A DNA stretch of 64,000 bases from Nyssa sinensis (Eukaryota; Streptophyta; Magnoliopsida; Cornales; Nyssaceae). The notes beneath the pieces were generated by a model. It did no database searches, had not been told where the DNA came from, and saw nothing but the letters and a program-made list of their open reading frames with translations. The stretch covers positions 137,700 to 201,699 of the forward strand of contig VIRR01000515.1 in NCBI GenBank assembly GCA_008638375.1, given 5' to 3'. The position numbers were made by a program, and so were the translations under genes. Shown here piece by piece: positions 49,096-61,572 of the stretch. Every line of letters starts with the position of its first letter. The stretch's first letter is position 1.

Positions 49096-52000
49096 GAGAG
49101 ACTATCCCTGCTTGAGGGCCCAAATGGCAGCTTAATTTCAAAATTTCGTGGTTGAGACCTTGGACTAGTGTTGTTCTTTTAGTGTCAAGCTTCCACCCCT
49201 CTCTAATAATTGCTTTCCCACAGACATGTTGATACCAATGGATATTGGGTCTTCTTTATTGATGACTCGTTTGCTTGTTTGTTTGTTTACTAGAACATTG
49301 TTAATTTTTTGGGAATAGTCCTGTTACCCATTTTGTCTTCTGCTGCAACATTGAGATGTTTGCTTTCATCTGTGTTTTGGGCTGTGTTTGGCATTTCCTG
49401 TAAATGACAGAATGGCTAAACTTATGCTGAATATGGACTAGCCTTGTTTTTATTTGTTAGATCATTCGGTTGTCTTCAAAGCCCATTATTTGCTTTGTTG
49501 CATAGCTAATAAGTGTATTTCTTCTTCCTGTACAGTCAAAAGTCCATTAGTTGTTATTGAAGTTCCCAGATGTAAGCTGATCATAATCTAGCGATTGATG
49601 GATTTCATAATGCCATTTCAGTGCAAGAGTTACCTTGTGGGTGTGTATGGGAGAACTATTATAAGTCTGTGCGCGCGGTATGAGGTTCGAACTCTGACCT
49701 ATCGTGTGAAGAGAGAAATTTTTAACCACTTCATCTCGATGTGTTTTCACAATTTATGCTTTATATTACCGCTAGGTTATTTAACATATAAGAGTATTGT
49801 GTTAGGTTATATTAGGTACAGGAGTCGTGTGTATAAAAAAGATGTTTCTTACCAAAACCTAAAAGAATTCGTGTGTTTGGAAAAGATGTTTTTTTACCAA
49901 AACCTAAAAGAATTCATGTGTACGGAAAAGATGTTTCTTACCATCTCAAATAGGAACTTATCTTAGAACTATTGATATCCATGGCATGTGTACATAGGTT
50001 AAAATTTGACCTATCACCATTTTGTTATATCATCCTGTCATGCAAATTATAATTTTGGTGAAGCGGATGTGCTACCTCATTAATCTTCAGCCTGTTAACC
50101 GGTTTCTATATGAAAAACCCTTAACACCACAGGGCTACAAACTATTAATAATTTAAATAACTTTTTCCCTCCTATATTAGACCTTTTTTTAATTTTTATA
50201 GTATAATAGTGTATGTCTATCCCTTAAATGGCTTACAGTAGATTTAAATGGTTTAAATAATCTTCTGTCTTGCATTGTTTCTTATCTTAAATAATTAATT
50301 TAAATTAATATTAAAAATGACAGTTAATTAGTCTTGAGTTCCTTGTGATAATACTAAATTATTATAAAATTCATGCATATTTTCAATTTGAACTAAAGGA
50401 AGGTCAATTATTACTTTTTGTAGTGTAGGTGCATTTTGTTGAGATGACAACTATGTTTTTTTTGTTATAAATGACAATTATATGCAAAACAATATTCTCT
50501 CATACTAAATTATCTATCGTCGATGTTGAAAACCCTTGTTTTCTTACCTTTGCAATGGTAAAGCCACTGTTGCTCAAGTTATGATAAGATCTCTCACTGA
50601 AGTTTTATGTATTTCTAGTGAGAGAAATAAGAAAGCAATTCAATAAAATGAAGTTTTATATACAAATTTTGATTTTATCATTGCGTTTCTCGAGACATGC
50701 CTGTAAAGTATGCTTTACTAATTCTTTTTAACTTTTTGTTTGCTTTGTTTTTTTAACTCAACTCTTTCTTTTCATTTATTTTTATTAAAATTAGATTTTA
50801 TACAATTTGTGAATCATCAAAAATAGATTTATCTCACCCTTTGCCCGCTCCATTGTATGACTTTCTATTGATTTATTTGTTATCAAAAATTAGCTGCAAA
50901 AAAAAAAAAAAACCAAGAAATCAATCTGTTTCAACAATGAAATTTTACAGTGATGTTAGGAGATACAACACTGAGAGAGAAAAGTAGTTAATAACAAAAG
51001 TAATTTATTGCAAGAGCAATCTGTGGTGAGCATATAGAGAAATTTTACAGAAAGGGATTGTGCAAAATTAATCCTTCATTGTACCTTTTTTATACAAATT
51101 AGTGAAATATTTCCTACTCTTACCCATGGACATAAACCTAAAGTCAAACCACTTAAATATTTATGTACATTTGTGTGATTAGTTGCATTCATCAATTTCA
51201 TAATAATATAATAAATAAGATGTTTTTAAGTCTTTATTTTTTGTATTATATATTTAATATAATATATATACTCCACAATGTATAAAGTTTTCATGTCTCG
51301 TAACTGATTGTTGTGAAATCCATGAGTTTTTTATTTAAAAAAAATTAAATTCAATAATTTACAAATAAAAAATTTATTTTTAATAAAATTTATATATTTT
51401 GACTCTAAAAATAGAGATATATCAAGCACGGTCTATATTGCATATAAAAATTTGAAGAAAAAAAAATCACAATTTGAACGGTAAATTCTTTTTGAGTTAT
51501 GAAAAGATAGTAACATTTTACTATTTTTTAAAAACTCAGTAGAATTTTATTATCTTCAAAAAAATTGTCAAATTATACTTATTTTTGAACTCAATGAGAA
51601 ATTTTATTATGTTAAACCAATAAAGTTGACAAAGAAATGAGGAAGGGGGAGAATCATCAAACAATAGTAAGAAAAAAATTAAAATGTAGATTCACTAATT
51701 TTCAAACACAGTAAAATTATATTGTTCTTGAAAATGGTAAAATTTTACAATGTGCTTCATTTAACTTCTTCCTTCTATGAACATACTGGAAAAAAATAAA
51801 AAGATGTAATTGAAGTTACTAAATTACCTTAAGACACTAAGCAATTGAAGGTGTCATGTACAATGCACATTCAAATAAAAAAGAACCAAATAATCGCTTG
51901 CATTGATAAAAGACCTTTTTTTTACCACAAAAGATCCAAGACTTCACCATAGTGCCTATGGAGATTATGGAGTAGTTTCTCTGATATTTGGAAAACTTAC

Positions 52001-52949
52001 CAAGGGAAAATGATGCAAGCTGCATCTAATGACTTCCTTAAACCCTTCAATTTATAAATTTTTTTCCTTATTTGCATAGAGAGGGTTTAGTTCAAAGAGA
52101 TGATTAACCATGAAGTATACAAATGAATGATCAACATCATGAACATTTCTCCATCTTTCGAGTCGATCCCTTTTTCAATTTCTTCGAATTTCTCGCTGAC
52201 CAATGCATAATTTATCTCCTCTTCTACCTCTATAATGGGAGCGACATAACCAATGACTTTTGCTATAAGGTTATAGGCTCCGATTCAGTTTTGATTGTAC
52301 CTCGTCATTGTCAGTTATGCGAACAACCACCACATTATCGTTCGTGGCAAGTCCCAAACATTAGTGCTCTAATTGTGATGGTGTGCAATGTTTTGATGAC
52401 GAATTTGAACTATTTATGGTTTGAAAACCATGTATGTTGAGGTTAGTGGGTGGCAATGATAAGGCTTGGGATGCAGGTGGCTATTACAATTGATAGTGGT
52501 ATGATAATAAAAGGCTAGTGGTTGAGGAGGTCTTTGAGAAGGAGAGCTTAAAAAGCAAGAAAGAGAGAGAGGGAGAGAAAATAGAATGTTTGGGAGATTA
52601 AAGTCGGTAGAAGAAGAAGATGAACCAGAGTGGTCAGGGTTGTCGTTGTGGCAGCAACAAAGGGTGGTGGAATTGAAAATCCTAAGAAAAGAATGAGATG
52701 TAAAGAAAGAGTAAGAATGGATAGTTGATGGTGATAATGTTTCAATTAAGAGGAAGAATGTATTATAATTATTTTGAAAAAAAAAAAAAAGTAATAGTTC
52801 ATCAAAATGAACCTCAACTCAAAATACAAAATAATTTAATGGTTTTTTATCTCAAAAGTGAAAAGTTAAAGAAATTCACAATAATTTAGTATTTATTCAA
52901 GAAACTTAATCCAAATTAACTTTACTAATAATTGACTCAAAAACTCTAA
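49096..52949. other. Intergenic DNA downstream of COX7a
   Basis: The first few hundred bases are the 3' UTR and flank of the COX7a gene. Beyond that no gene is supported. A threefold repeat of about 44 bp (AAAAGATGTTTCTTACCAAA, ACCTAAAAGAATTC) lies at about 49838-49945. Open frames at 49595-49966 and 52123-52440 have no recognised domain, and the first runs across the tandem repeat. Confidence 0.5.
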
Positions 52950-53024
52950 GTTTAAATTACACTTACCTCCCTTGAGATTTCTGACAATTGCAGAAACATC
53001 CCCTATACTTTTTGAAATAACACC
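52950..53024 (+). repeat. Left terminal inverted repeat of the MULE
   Basis: Starts GTTTAAATTACACTTACCTC and contains TATACTTTTTGAAATAACACCG at its inner end. Relative to the right TIR it carries an additional stretch of about 10 bases (ACAATTGCAG). Confidence 0.8.
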
Positions 53025-53393
53025 GCCCCCTTCTGGTTTACTAATCTGTAATAGATTCCCCTTTCCCCTCAACGTCCGTTTCTGACACAGGTGTTAAATA
53101 ATGATGTAAGCTAAAATGTAATGATATATGTCCAAATTGCCCTTGTAATTTAGTAAGCCTAATACTTGATCCAAAATAACCTCACTATTATATTTACAAA
53201 AAAACACTATTATATTTACAAAAAAACAAATCTGCCCCTTAGAATTTTACTGAGTCTTATATATTTTTTGGACCCTTTTCTACCATTTCAGTTTTAGCTT
53301 TCCTACACTTGCCCTATTTTCTCCTGCTTGCCAGTTTGCCCTTTCTCCCCTTTTCCCTCACTCACATGAGCAGTGGTTGTTGAACGTACAGAG

Positions 53394-53542
53394 GTAAGTG
53401 TAACAGTAATAAGATAGATTACTGCATTTTTATAATTTCTTAGTTAATTAGTTACTTTGAATATTAAAGTATGACACTTAGTTTTATAATTTTTTAATTA
53501 ATTAGTCTTAATATCAATAATGTGATTGACTAATTTTTCCAG
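53394..53542 (+). other. Probable 5' UTR intron of the GRF-like gene
   Basis: Donor ACAGAG|GTAAGTG and acceptor AATTTTTCCAG, the latter immediately before the ATG at 53543. The 149-bp length is normal for a plant intron. The leader exon would end at 53393. No transcript evidence. Confidence 0.55.
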
Positions 53543-53938
53543 ATGGCTAGTTCAAGTTCTGAACAAAGTTCCTACAAGGGATTGAAATTTGCAAACAAGC
53601 TATGCAATTATGGCAGAAAGGCAGCTATGAAAATTATACAAAATGATGGAAATGGAAACAAAGGTAAGTTATACTACTTATGTGAAGCTAAAGCATGTAA
53701 ATTCTGGGAAAGGTGTGCGCCTTTGGGAGCATTGGTGGAGCAGTATACTTCTATTGGAAATAGTGGTACTCAATCAGCAGATGAATTGTGTGAGGTAAAG
53801 ACCGAAGTGAGGAGTATATCTACAAGGTTACAAATGGTTGAGCTTGGCCAAGAAATGCTAAAAGTGCTAGTGATTGCAAGTTTCGTAATGTCTACTATTG
53901 CTTTTTTGGTAGCTTTAGGGGGTGTACTTCTAAGGTGA
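53543..53938 (+). CDS. GRF zinc-finger-like, C-terminally membrane-anchored protein inside the MULE (131 aa)
   Basis: An uninterrupted 131-codon frame. Serine-rich start (MASSSSEQSS), then a GRF-type zinc-finger-like module at about residues 20-58: LCNYGRKAAMKI, KGKLYYLCEAKACKFWERC. The family pattern is CxCG...G+xFYxC....C-FF-W. Here the second cysteine is tyrosine (CNYG), so one of the usual zinc ligands is missing, while the later cysteines remain. Next comes a charged helical stretch (about 82-107, ELCEVKTEVRSISTRLQMVE), then a hydrophobic helix at about 108-129 (VLVIASFVMSTIAFLVALGGVLL) ending in Arg, like a tail anchor. Plant genomes hold many small GRF-plus-TM proteins of unknown function. 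GRF fingers elsewhere bind single-stranded DNA, but no role is shown here. The gene starts right after a good splice acceptor and faces the transposase gene. The open frame suggests youth or constraint. Confidence 0.75.
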   Translation: MASSSSEQSSYKGLKFANKLCNYGRKAAMKIIQNDGNGNKGKLYYLCEAKACKFWERCAPLGALVEQYTSIGNSGTQSADELCEVKTEVRSISTRLQMVELGQEMLKVLVIASFVMSTIAFLVALGGVLLR

Positions 53939-54549
53939 TGAGATAATTTGTAAGGATAGGTCAGTTTAACTTTGTAGTGGAATAAGAGACTTTTGTAACT
54001 ATTTTGTGAGCTGACTCTTAAGAAAAAATATTTTGTACTAATCTTTAATATGTAATAGAAGCAAGTGACATATTAACAACATTATTTCATGTCTATTGTA
54101 TAATGCATAAGTAATAAATCATATGAATAAATATTTAAAATACATAAACCAAAAGTAATCTTATATATATATATATATATATAATTAGTCAAGTACAGAT
54201 TTACAATTGTCATACTAACTGCCTCTTTTACAAAAAAAAAAACAACAAAGTAGCAGTAACCCAACTAAATCAAGATCATATACACCTAACATGAACATCC
54301 AAAAGCCACTTTTACAAAAAATAACAAAGTGGCAGCAACCCAACTAGATCCAAGGTTCATAATAACATCTAGCAGCCAATTTTATAAATAAATAAAAAAA
54401 AAAAAAAACAAAATGGCAGCAACTATAACTAAGAAACTGTAGCACTGGGCATGTTCAAAGAAACCCCTACACAAAAAAACCTCCAACATAGTAAAAAAAT
54501 ATATGATACTTAGAAAGGATAAGTTTAACATAGCATCTGACATATTCTC
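53939..54549. other. MULE interior between the GRF gene and the nested LTR
   Basis: The 3' flank of the GRF-like gene, an AT microsatellite at about 54164-54183, and a threefold imperfect tandem repeat of about 80-100 bp (AACAAAGTGGCAGCAACCCA, ACTAGATC wording at about 54243, 54322 and 54408). No gene is supported. Confidence 0.5.
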
Positions 54550-55295
54550 TGTCACGACCCAGAACTTGGCCTATGCGGATTAGGGGTCCGTGATTGACCA
54601 CCAAGGCCTTTTAATGATCATAACACTCTTTTAATTACCATTTACGCAGTGGAATAAATTTTTCTCTTTTCACATCTACAAAATAAGCTACACAACTTAA
54701 TCAGTCGAATAAATATCATCACTAAAGGATATAGCTTCCAAGTCAAAGAGTAGCATAACATTACACAACTTTAACACACAATATCCAAAAATGTCTAGTC
54801 TGTCTTCGGTCAAGGACTCATCAAAAAGAACTTGCTTCATCACTTAAGCACTTATCCTGCATCACCTGAAAGCAAGTTTGTCTAGTCCTCACCTAAAAAC
54901 ATGATAAACATCTATAATGAGCTCGACGGCTCAATGAGTATTTCATAACATGTCAAGAGTTTCAAAACTACTATGTAGTTTATTCTGAAATGTCTATACT
55001 CATATGGGATTAGAATATGTCATATCGAATACAACATATCAGAAAATAGTATCAAATTCGTTTTCAATAGATCTTAGTTCAATCACAGTCGTAAATCAAT
55101 AATTGATAACAAAGCTCAATCATAATAATGATTCAATAACATAGTTTGATAACAATGGACAATATAGTAATTCAATCATGGTCACAGTTTAACGTTGTTT
55201 TCAATAACAACAGTCATAGCCAAAATCAACATTCAAAGTTCAATCATAGTTTATATTCGATATTCATAAGGTTCAAATCATTAAAATTCCTCTTC

Positions 55296-55660
55296 TATGG
55301 TCAGCAAATTAGAACATCGCTGACTAAGATCAATATTCGACTATACCACCAATATACCCCGTGGTTAGGGTTTAATAAAGTCACAATCTATTTAATAATG
55401 ACTAATTATAGAAGATTCTATGGCCAGCAAATTAGAACCTCGTTGACTGAGATCAATATTCAATAATACCACCAATATACCCCGTAGTTAGGGTTCAAAA
55501 AAGTCACAATTTATTCAATAATGACCAATCATAAAAGATTCTATGGCCAGCAAATTAGATCCTCGCTAACTGAGATCAATATTCATTAATACTACGAATA
55601 TACCCTGTGGTTAGGGTTCAATAAAGTCACAATCTATTTAATAATGACCAATCATAGAAG
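55296..55660 (+). repeat. 123-bp tandem repeat, three units, inside the LTR
   Basis: TATGGYCAGCAAATTAGA recurs at 55296, 55419 and 55542, exactly 123 bases apart. Each unit also contains ACCAATATACCC and AGTCACAAT(C/T)TATT. Units differ by scattered substitutions. Confidence 0.88.
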
Positions 55661-55979
55661 GGTTTTTCATTCAAAACATCAAAATCATATCCAAAATCAA
55701 TAACATCGATAACAATCTCGGTTATTCAAATAAAAGTTCCATTTTTAGTCAAAACGGTTCAGAGATTGGTAAGAAAACTGTATAGTGTCATGAGTATTTT
55801 ACAAAACATTTTCTTGAATCGAAAGGAAGACAATATAGATATCAATAGATCATTTAAAACGTATACTATGAACAATGTATTTGTTAACAAAGGCTATAAA
55901 AAAATGACAATATATATATATATATATATATCAATAAGTCATTCAAAATGATATCAAAGGGAAGGCATCTATTTTTAAG

Positions 55980-56300
55980 TCATAAAAGAATTCAATATTT
56001 ATATATATAATAAAATTTACCTCAACATGACATGAAATACTCACAAGATATCTATTATCAAAGTCATAAAAGAATTCAATATTTATATCTATAATAAAAT
56101 TCACTTCAACATGACATAAAATACTCACAAGATATCTATTATCAAAGTTATAAAAGAATTCAATATTTATATGTATAATAAAATTCACCTTAGACATGGC
56201 ATGAAAATACTCACAAAGTGTCTATTATCAAAGTTAAAAAAGAATTCGATATCTATATCTATAATAAAACTCCACCTTAACATGATAGGGAAAACTCACC
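55980..56300 (+). repeat. About 85-bp tandem repeat, four units, inside the LTR
   Basis: AAAAGAATTC-ATATTTATAT recurs at about 55983, 56068, 56152 and 56238. Each unit contains ACTCACAA(G/A) and TCTATTATCAAAGT. The repetitive minus-strand frame at 55943-56197 is a by-product. Confidence 0.85.
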
Positions 56301-58923
56301 TGAAGTCCCAAAAGCTTAATCCAAAAATCCTTCCTTTAAACAAGGGTCCTTATAATCACAATTCAAGGTCTTTTTTACTTTCTTATTTAAAGTATCACAC
56401 AATTCAACTGTAAATTTTAGAGCTCTGTCTATTCCAATCACCCTATCTCGTAACCTCATTAAGTCTTAAGGTCGCGTCGGTCATTTTTTAATTTGTTATC
56501 GGGTCTTATTTTCCTTTAAAAGATGTTACCGTTAGGTCCAGAGTGTCGAAAATAATTCGTTTAGGCTTTTCTAGATCTAAACTTGCGTTCCTATAATTTA
56601 TTTTAAGCTTAGGGGTATTTTTGTAATTTTATGTTTTTACGTGTCATATTTTTTGGTACTTCGTCTGCTGAAATGGACTCTACTGTTGAGTCTGAATTGT
56701 CCAAAATAGTCAAGATGGACTACCTTTATATTCAATTGGCCCCGTTTATCATTAGGGGTAAAATGATAATTTTATATTTTACTTGTCTTAATTTTTGTAG
56801 CTTAATCTCACAAACCGGACTCCACTGTTGAATCCGGAATGCCCAAAAATATTAGGTTACACTATCTTTTTATTTTATTCGGACAACAGGACAATTTAAT
56901 AAAGTTAAAACTAATTTAATTTTACTATTTTATATTATATATTTATTTAGGTGTCATTTTCACCAAGTGCCTCAATGGCACATTGGTTCACATGCTTGGC
57001 ATAAGCTCCCCACGCACACGCGCATTAGTGGGTCGAATCGTACTGATCGCATGTTTTTCCTTCTTCTTTTTTTCTAAGTAACCCATAACCAAACAGTGGA
57101 CAAGGCCCTAAACATGGATAGCGTACCCCTGTTCAGAGTAGGGGTATCAAATCAATCCCTTATCCTCGCAGCCAAACACCTTATTTCTTTTTTTTAAATA
57201 ATCGACTCAAAACTGCGCCGTTTTGACATTAACGCAATCGGGCCTGGGTAGGTTCCCACCCAACTCGAATCCGGGTCCAGACCTTACCCGAACAATGTTG
57301 TCTTCCCCACGATTTTTCGGTCACTTCTTTGGCACCGGTCGCCAGAACTGCATACTTTTTTCTGCTTTTTCTTATGGTTTTGATGCTTGTTTTTGAAGCT
57401 TTTTATACCAAATTGATTTTAGGGACCTAAATATTTCGTTTGGGACTATTTTGGACCTTAAACAGTGCAGTTCCCGACACCCATAACAACTTTTCGGCCA
57501 TGCACCAGTTCTAAAATTCGACTATAAAATGGTTATTTCTTGACCATTTTTCATGATTCAAAATGTTTTGAACTCCTTATGACGTCCTCTATCATTTCCT
57601 GTTTCCAAAATCAATTTTAATCAACTTTGTTTTAGACCCAGATTCGAGGTCCATCAATGACAGATTTAAGTTTTGTTGTTTAAAGCCTTCTTAAGTCTCC
57701 TATTTCACTCATAAATTATAGCAAAGCATCTATAGAGTTCATGTATACATTTTAAACCCCTATACAGTAGGTTTTAACTAAGATTTTCTAGAGAGAGAAA
57801 CTTGTAGAGTTAGGGATTTTTACCTTCAATGATGACACTTCCTTCAGTCTCAAGCCATTAAATTCTCCCAAGAGCTCCTATTACATACATGAACCTCTTC
57901 TTCTTCTCTTTTCCTTCTTTCTCTCTCTTCCTCACTTTCTCTCTCTACATGCAGACTTGTAGTCTACGTATGGTATGTCATATATATGTATATATATATA
58001 ACTAACAACACTTGCATGTACATATGTATATATTACACAATGGAGAGGTGTTGCATGTGTTTTCTATTAGTTGGTTTGGGAGGTGGGTTGAGTTTTTATG
58101 TGTATGTATATATATCTTGTGTGATATGTGACATAAAATGTAGGTAGCCCAAGTGGCTTTCTTTTTGGGCTCAAGTTCTTCCATTATTTTTGGTCAAGGG
58201 TTCAAGTCCTTTGGCCAACACTTTTGGCCTATTTCCCTCCCCTCCCTATTTTTTCCCTTTTATGCCTTGTTTGACATTATTCATTATTTATCCCATTTTT
58301 CCCTTGCTTGCTTTATTCTCATTTTTTTCTTCTTCTTGTATACTTGTATTCTCATTTACTTCATTCACGTATCGATTTTAATAAATCGAAGTCTTAAATT
58401 TTTGTTTATGTTCTTCACGTGTCAACTTCGTTAATTGAAGTCTTGTTGTTATATTTTCCTCACGTACCATTCGTATTCATCGTCTATTTATTTTATTTTT
58501 GCCTTCATCATCTTGATCAAATTTTCTTAAGTCTCTAATAGTTGATTAGTAACTTAATTTCTACTAATCGGGTTGGGGTGTTACATTCTCTTAACAGCAA
58601 CCAAAAAATTAACACACAAAATTAATAGTCTTAGTGATTTTGGCAACAAAAATATCAGAGATTGATTCAAAAAAAAATAGCAATTGGTTGAGTACATCAC
58701 TTGAACTTGCAGAATTAGAAATTTTTAGTCATTGAACCTAGAAAGGAGTGATCCACCCCTTCCTTTCCTTGTAGCTTTTCCTTTTCCCCTTTCAGCTCTA
58801 TTTTCTATCTCATGCCCAACTTGTGACTTAGAAAAACCCAATTAAAGTGTATTATAACTGTTGCATAAATGTGTAATTTAATTAAACCCCTCATATGAAA
58901 TTATTTACCCCTTGTGTGAAACA

Positions 58924-61570
58924 CTAAGATCCACTAGCCTGAGACCCATCAAGAGAACCTCTTGCAGAAGTTGGTGGCTGGTAAAGCAATTAAAAGTGTA
59001 TTAACATCCTAAAACTGCTGCATGAATGTGTAATTAAATTAGTAAAGATGGCTTACCGTTACTATTGTTGCTCCTCTACTATACCCTCTACCTCTCACAG
59101 GGGCTCGTTGGCAAGTTCTCCTATTATGTCCCCACTGTTGACAAATTTTGCACCTAAGACTGTGTGCTTGTCTTGCTTGTCTAATACCCCCAACCTCCTT
59201 ATCAGGCTCTCTTATTCTATTTTCCTAGGCCTACCAGGCAAACGTTGTAGAGGTGGAGGTTGTATTGGGTCATCGAGAACACTATCCTTTTTCTACATTT
59301 TTGGATCATTTATGGGATACAAAATATTTTGATGGGCTGTTATACCTCTCATTGGTAAATGCAACATCACAACACTCCTCTATGTTCCCCCTCATGTAAG
59401 AAATTCCAACTGCTGCATGCTTATAAGGCAAACCAGAGATTTGCCATGAATTACAAACACATTTCCTCGAGCCAAGGTTTACCACAAAACTGACACCCTC
59501 TCCATCCTTCACCTCAAACTTCATTCCCCTAGTAAAGAAAATAGTGCATTGCCCAGAAGCTTCAACAATTTTTACCAACCTCTTCTTAATATTTATAGTT
59601 ACTATTTCCTCCCAACTACAGCCCTTTTCAAACCTTTTTCTTATCCTACACATAATTTTTTACCTAACACCCTCCAACATAGTCAAAATTGTCTTACCCC
59701 TCAAACTATCCACCCAATTATTAAACAATTCAGTTAAGTTATTGGTGTCATGGTTGTTCTTCAGTCTAATGTCAAAGGCATGCCTTGACCATGAAGCAAT
59801 AGGTAGTTTTATTAACCAAGTGTGTGCATCAGCTGGTACCCCCTTCAAGTGGTCCATTGTTTCCCTAAAGTCAACCTCATTGTATGATATAGTTGTGCTC
59901 CAAAAGTATTTTCTTACCAACATCCCAGGAAACTTAATCCTCATGTTAGCACATAAACGTTGACAACACCGACGGTGAGTAGCTTCTGGCAATGTCTCAA
60001 CTATAACTCGATCAAGACCTTATTTTATTGAAAATGCAGCAATGTTAAAAAAAAGGTTGAAGCATAAAGTAATGTTAAATAATTGATAAACTGGACAATT
60101 AAAAGTATTTAAATTCAATACCTTCTGTTGATCACTTATAAAGGTCCAAGGCACCTCACTTGAATGTGCCCCAATGACTGTATTCAGGTTTTGAAGGAAA
60201 AACCCCCAGTTGTCCCTATTTTCACTTTCAACCACTTCCACAGTAATTGGAATTAGCCTATTGTTTCCATCTAGAGACACTGCAGCCAAAAGAACACCAC
60301 CATAAGGACCTTTCAAATGACACCCATCAATCCATATGAAGGGCCTACAACCAGCTTTGAACCCCTTAAACAATGCCTCAAAAGCAATAAATATCCTCTT
60401 GAACAAAGGATTCATTAACAATGAAGGTCTCTCACACTCTATCTTCACTAAGCTGCCGAGATTGGTTCTCCTAATTTCACTAGCATACATAGGCAGCATT
60501 GTATCGGAACTCCCATGTTTTCCCTCTATTTCATCTAATGCCCTCTTCTTTGCCCTATACAATTGCATCTTGCGAGTCTCAATCCCATATGTCTTTTGGA
60601 GGTATGTCTACATTGCATCAACCTTCATGTCGGGATTTGTCTTGATAGCTTCCTCTAATTTTTTGGTAATCCAACTTGAGTTTACATTGGAGTTAGATTG
60701 TAACCTCATACATGTATGGTCACCCTTATATGTCTTAATCATATAAGTCACACCATCCGGCAAAGAGGAAGCATGTATTCTCCACATGCAACTAGAATCT
60801 GCACATTGTGCAGTGACCCTAGCTTTCTCATTCTTGTCTCTAATAATATTACAACCCTGTTGCATATTGTAATCCCTCAGCACTTCTCTGAACTTATCCA
60901 TATTTTCAAATAATTATCCTGATTTCAACACAATTTTATCACCCTCCCTAGCATGATATTCATTCCCATATAAATTATACTCAAATACCCTACTTGTAAA
61001 CTTGCCCTTACCCTCATCAGTACTACTGCTTTATGAACTAGGATTATATTCTACATCATCATTAGATTTAAAATCTGATAAATCATCTCCACCATGTATT
61101 TCAACATTCACACTAGGGTTGGCAGTAGTGTTAAGTATGGAATTCCTTAAGTTTTCATCAACTGAAGGCACAAATGCTTCATCTTCAAATGTTAACCCAT
61201 AAACATCATCACTATCACAGATTTCATCTTCACTGGTTTGACTACTAATTGTGACAGTCTCATTAACGTCTACAGTATGACATGGAACTGCACTCATTGT
61301 GGTAATATAAATATTGATTTTCCTACTGTTATGGATTTTAAACATTTTTAAAACATCCAAATCACTTGAAACAATCATTCTATCATTAGAACCAGGTATA
61401 TCACAATGTAAGTTGATTGCAAACCCAATAACTACAAACACATGAGATAATGATAATTCACCTATATCTTGAAGTAGTTCTATATAAGAATATTTATCTA
61501 AGTCTATATTCCATATTGTATTCACCATTTGTCTATAATGCATAATGATATCATATCTATAACACACCAT
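58924..61570 (-). pseudogene. mudrA-type MULE transposase, decayed
   Basis: Transposase of Mutator-like elements; it would cut and join DNA at the TIRs in the nucleus. Minus-strand ATG at 61570. Order: PB1-like N-terminus with acidic tail (to about 61034); MuDR DNA-binding domain (60901-60608: MDKFREVLRDYNMQQGCNII, CMWRIHASSLPDG, GDHTC); MULE DDE domain with PFIWIDGCHLKGPYGG (first Asp, about 60330) and WTFISDQQK (second Asp, about 60130); an intron from 60121; the continuation with LCANMRIKFPG and NNLTELFNNWV (likely third acidic residue); a SWIM finger KCVCNSWQISGLPYKHAAVG in which the third Cys is Tyr; then a proline-rich tail with a CKICQQWGHNRRTC zinc knuckle, ending at 58924 on a small last exon. 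In-frame stops after YNPSS, before LFENMDK, after MKVDAM and after MLEGVR, and frameshifts in the tail, make it non-functional. Confidence 0.92.
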
Positions 61571-61572
61571 TG

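Larger units (their letters stand above)
54550..58585 (+). mobile_element. 4.0-kb solo LTR (gypsy style) nested in the MULE
   Basis: Starts TGTCACGACCCAGAACTTGG and ends ATCGGGTTGGGGTGTTACA. The two ends form a short inverted repeat (TGTCACGACCC / TGTAACACCCCAACCC) of the style seen in large-LTR plant gypsy elements. It is flanked by a perfect 5-bp target duplication, TTCTC (54545-54549 and 58586-58590). No second LTR, primer binding site, gag or pol wording was seen inside the 4036 bp, so a solo LTR left by recombination is the simplest reading; a non-coding LTR element is the alternative. It contains two minisatellite blocks. Confidence 0.82.

Noticed and set aside
55296..56300. CRISPR-like array
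   Set aside because: Units are 123 bp and 85 bp direct tandem repeats without unique spacers, in plant DNA.
54550..58585. Complete LTR retrotransposon with two LTRs
   Set aside because: The start sequence TGTCACGACCC does not recur inside, and no primer binding site, gag or pol wording was seen. A solo LTR fits better.
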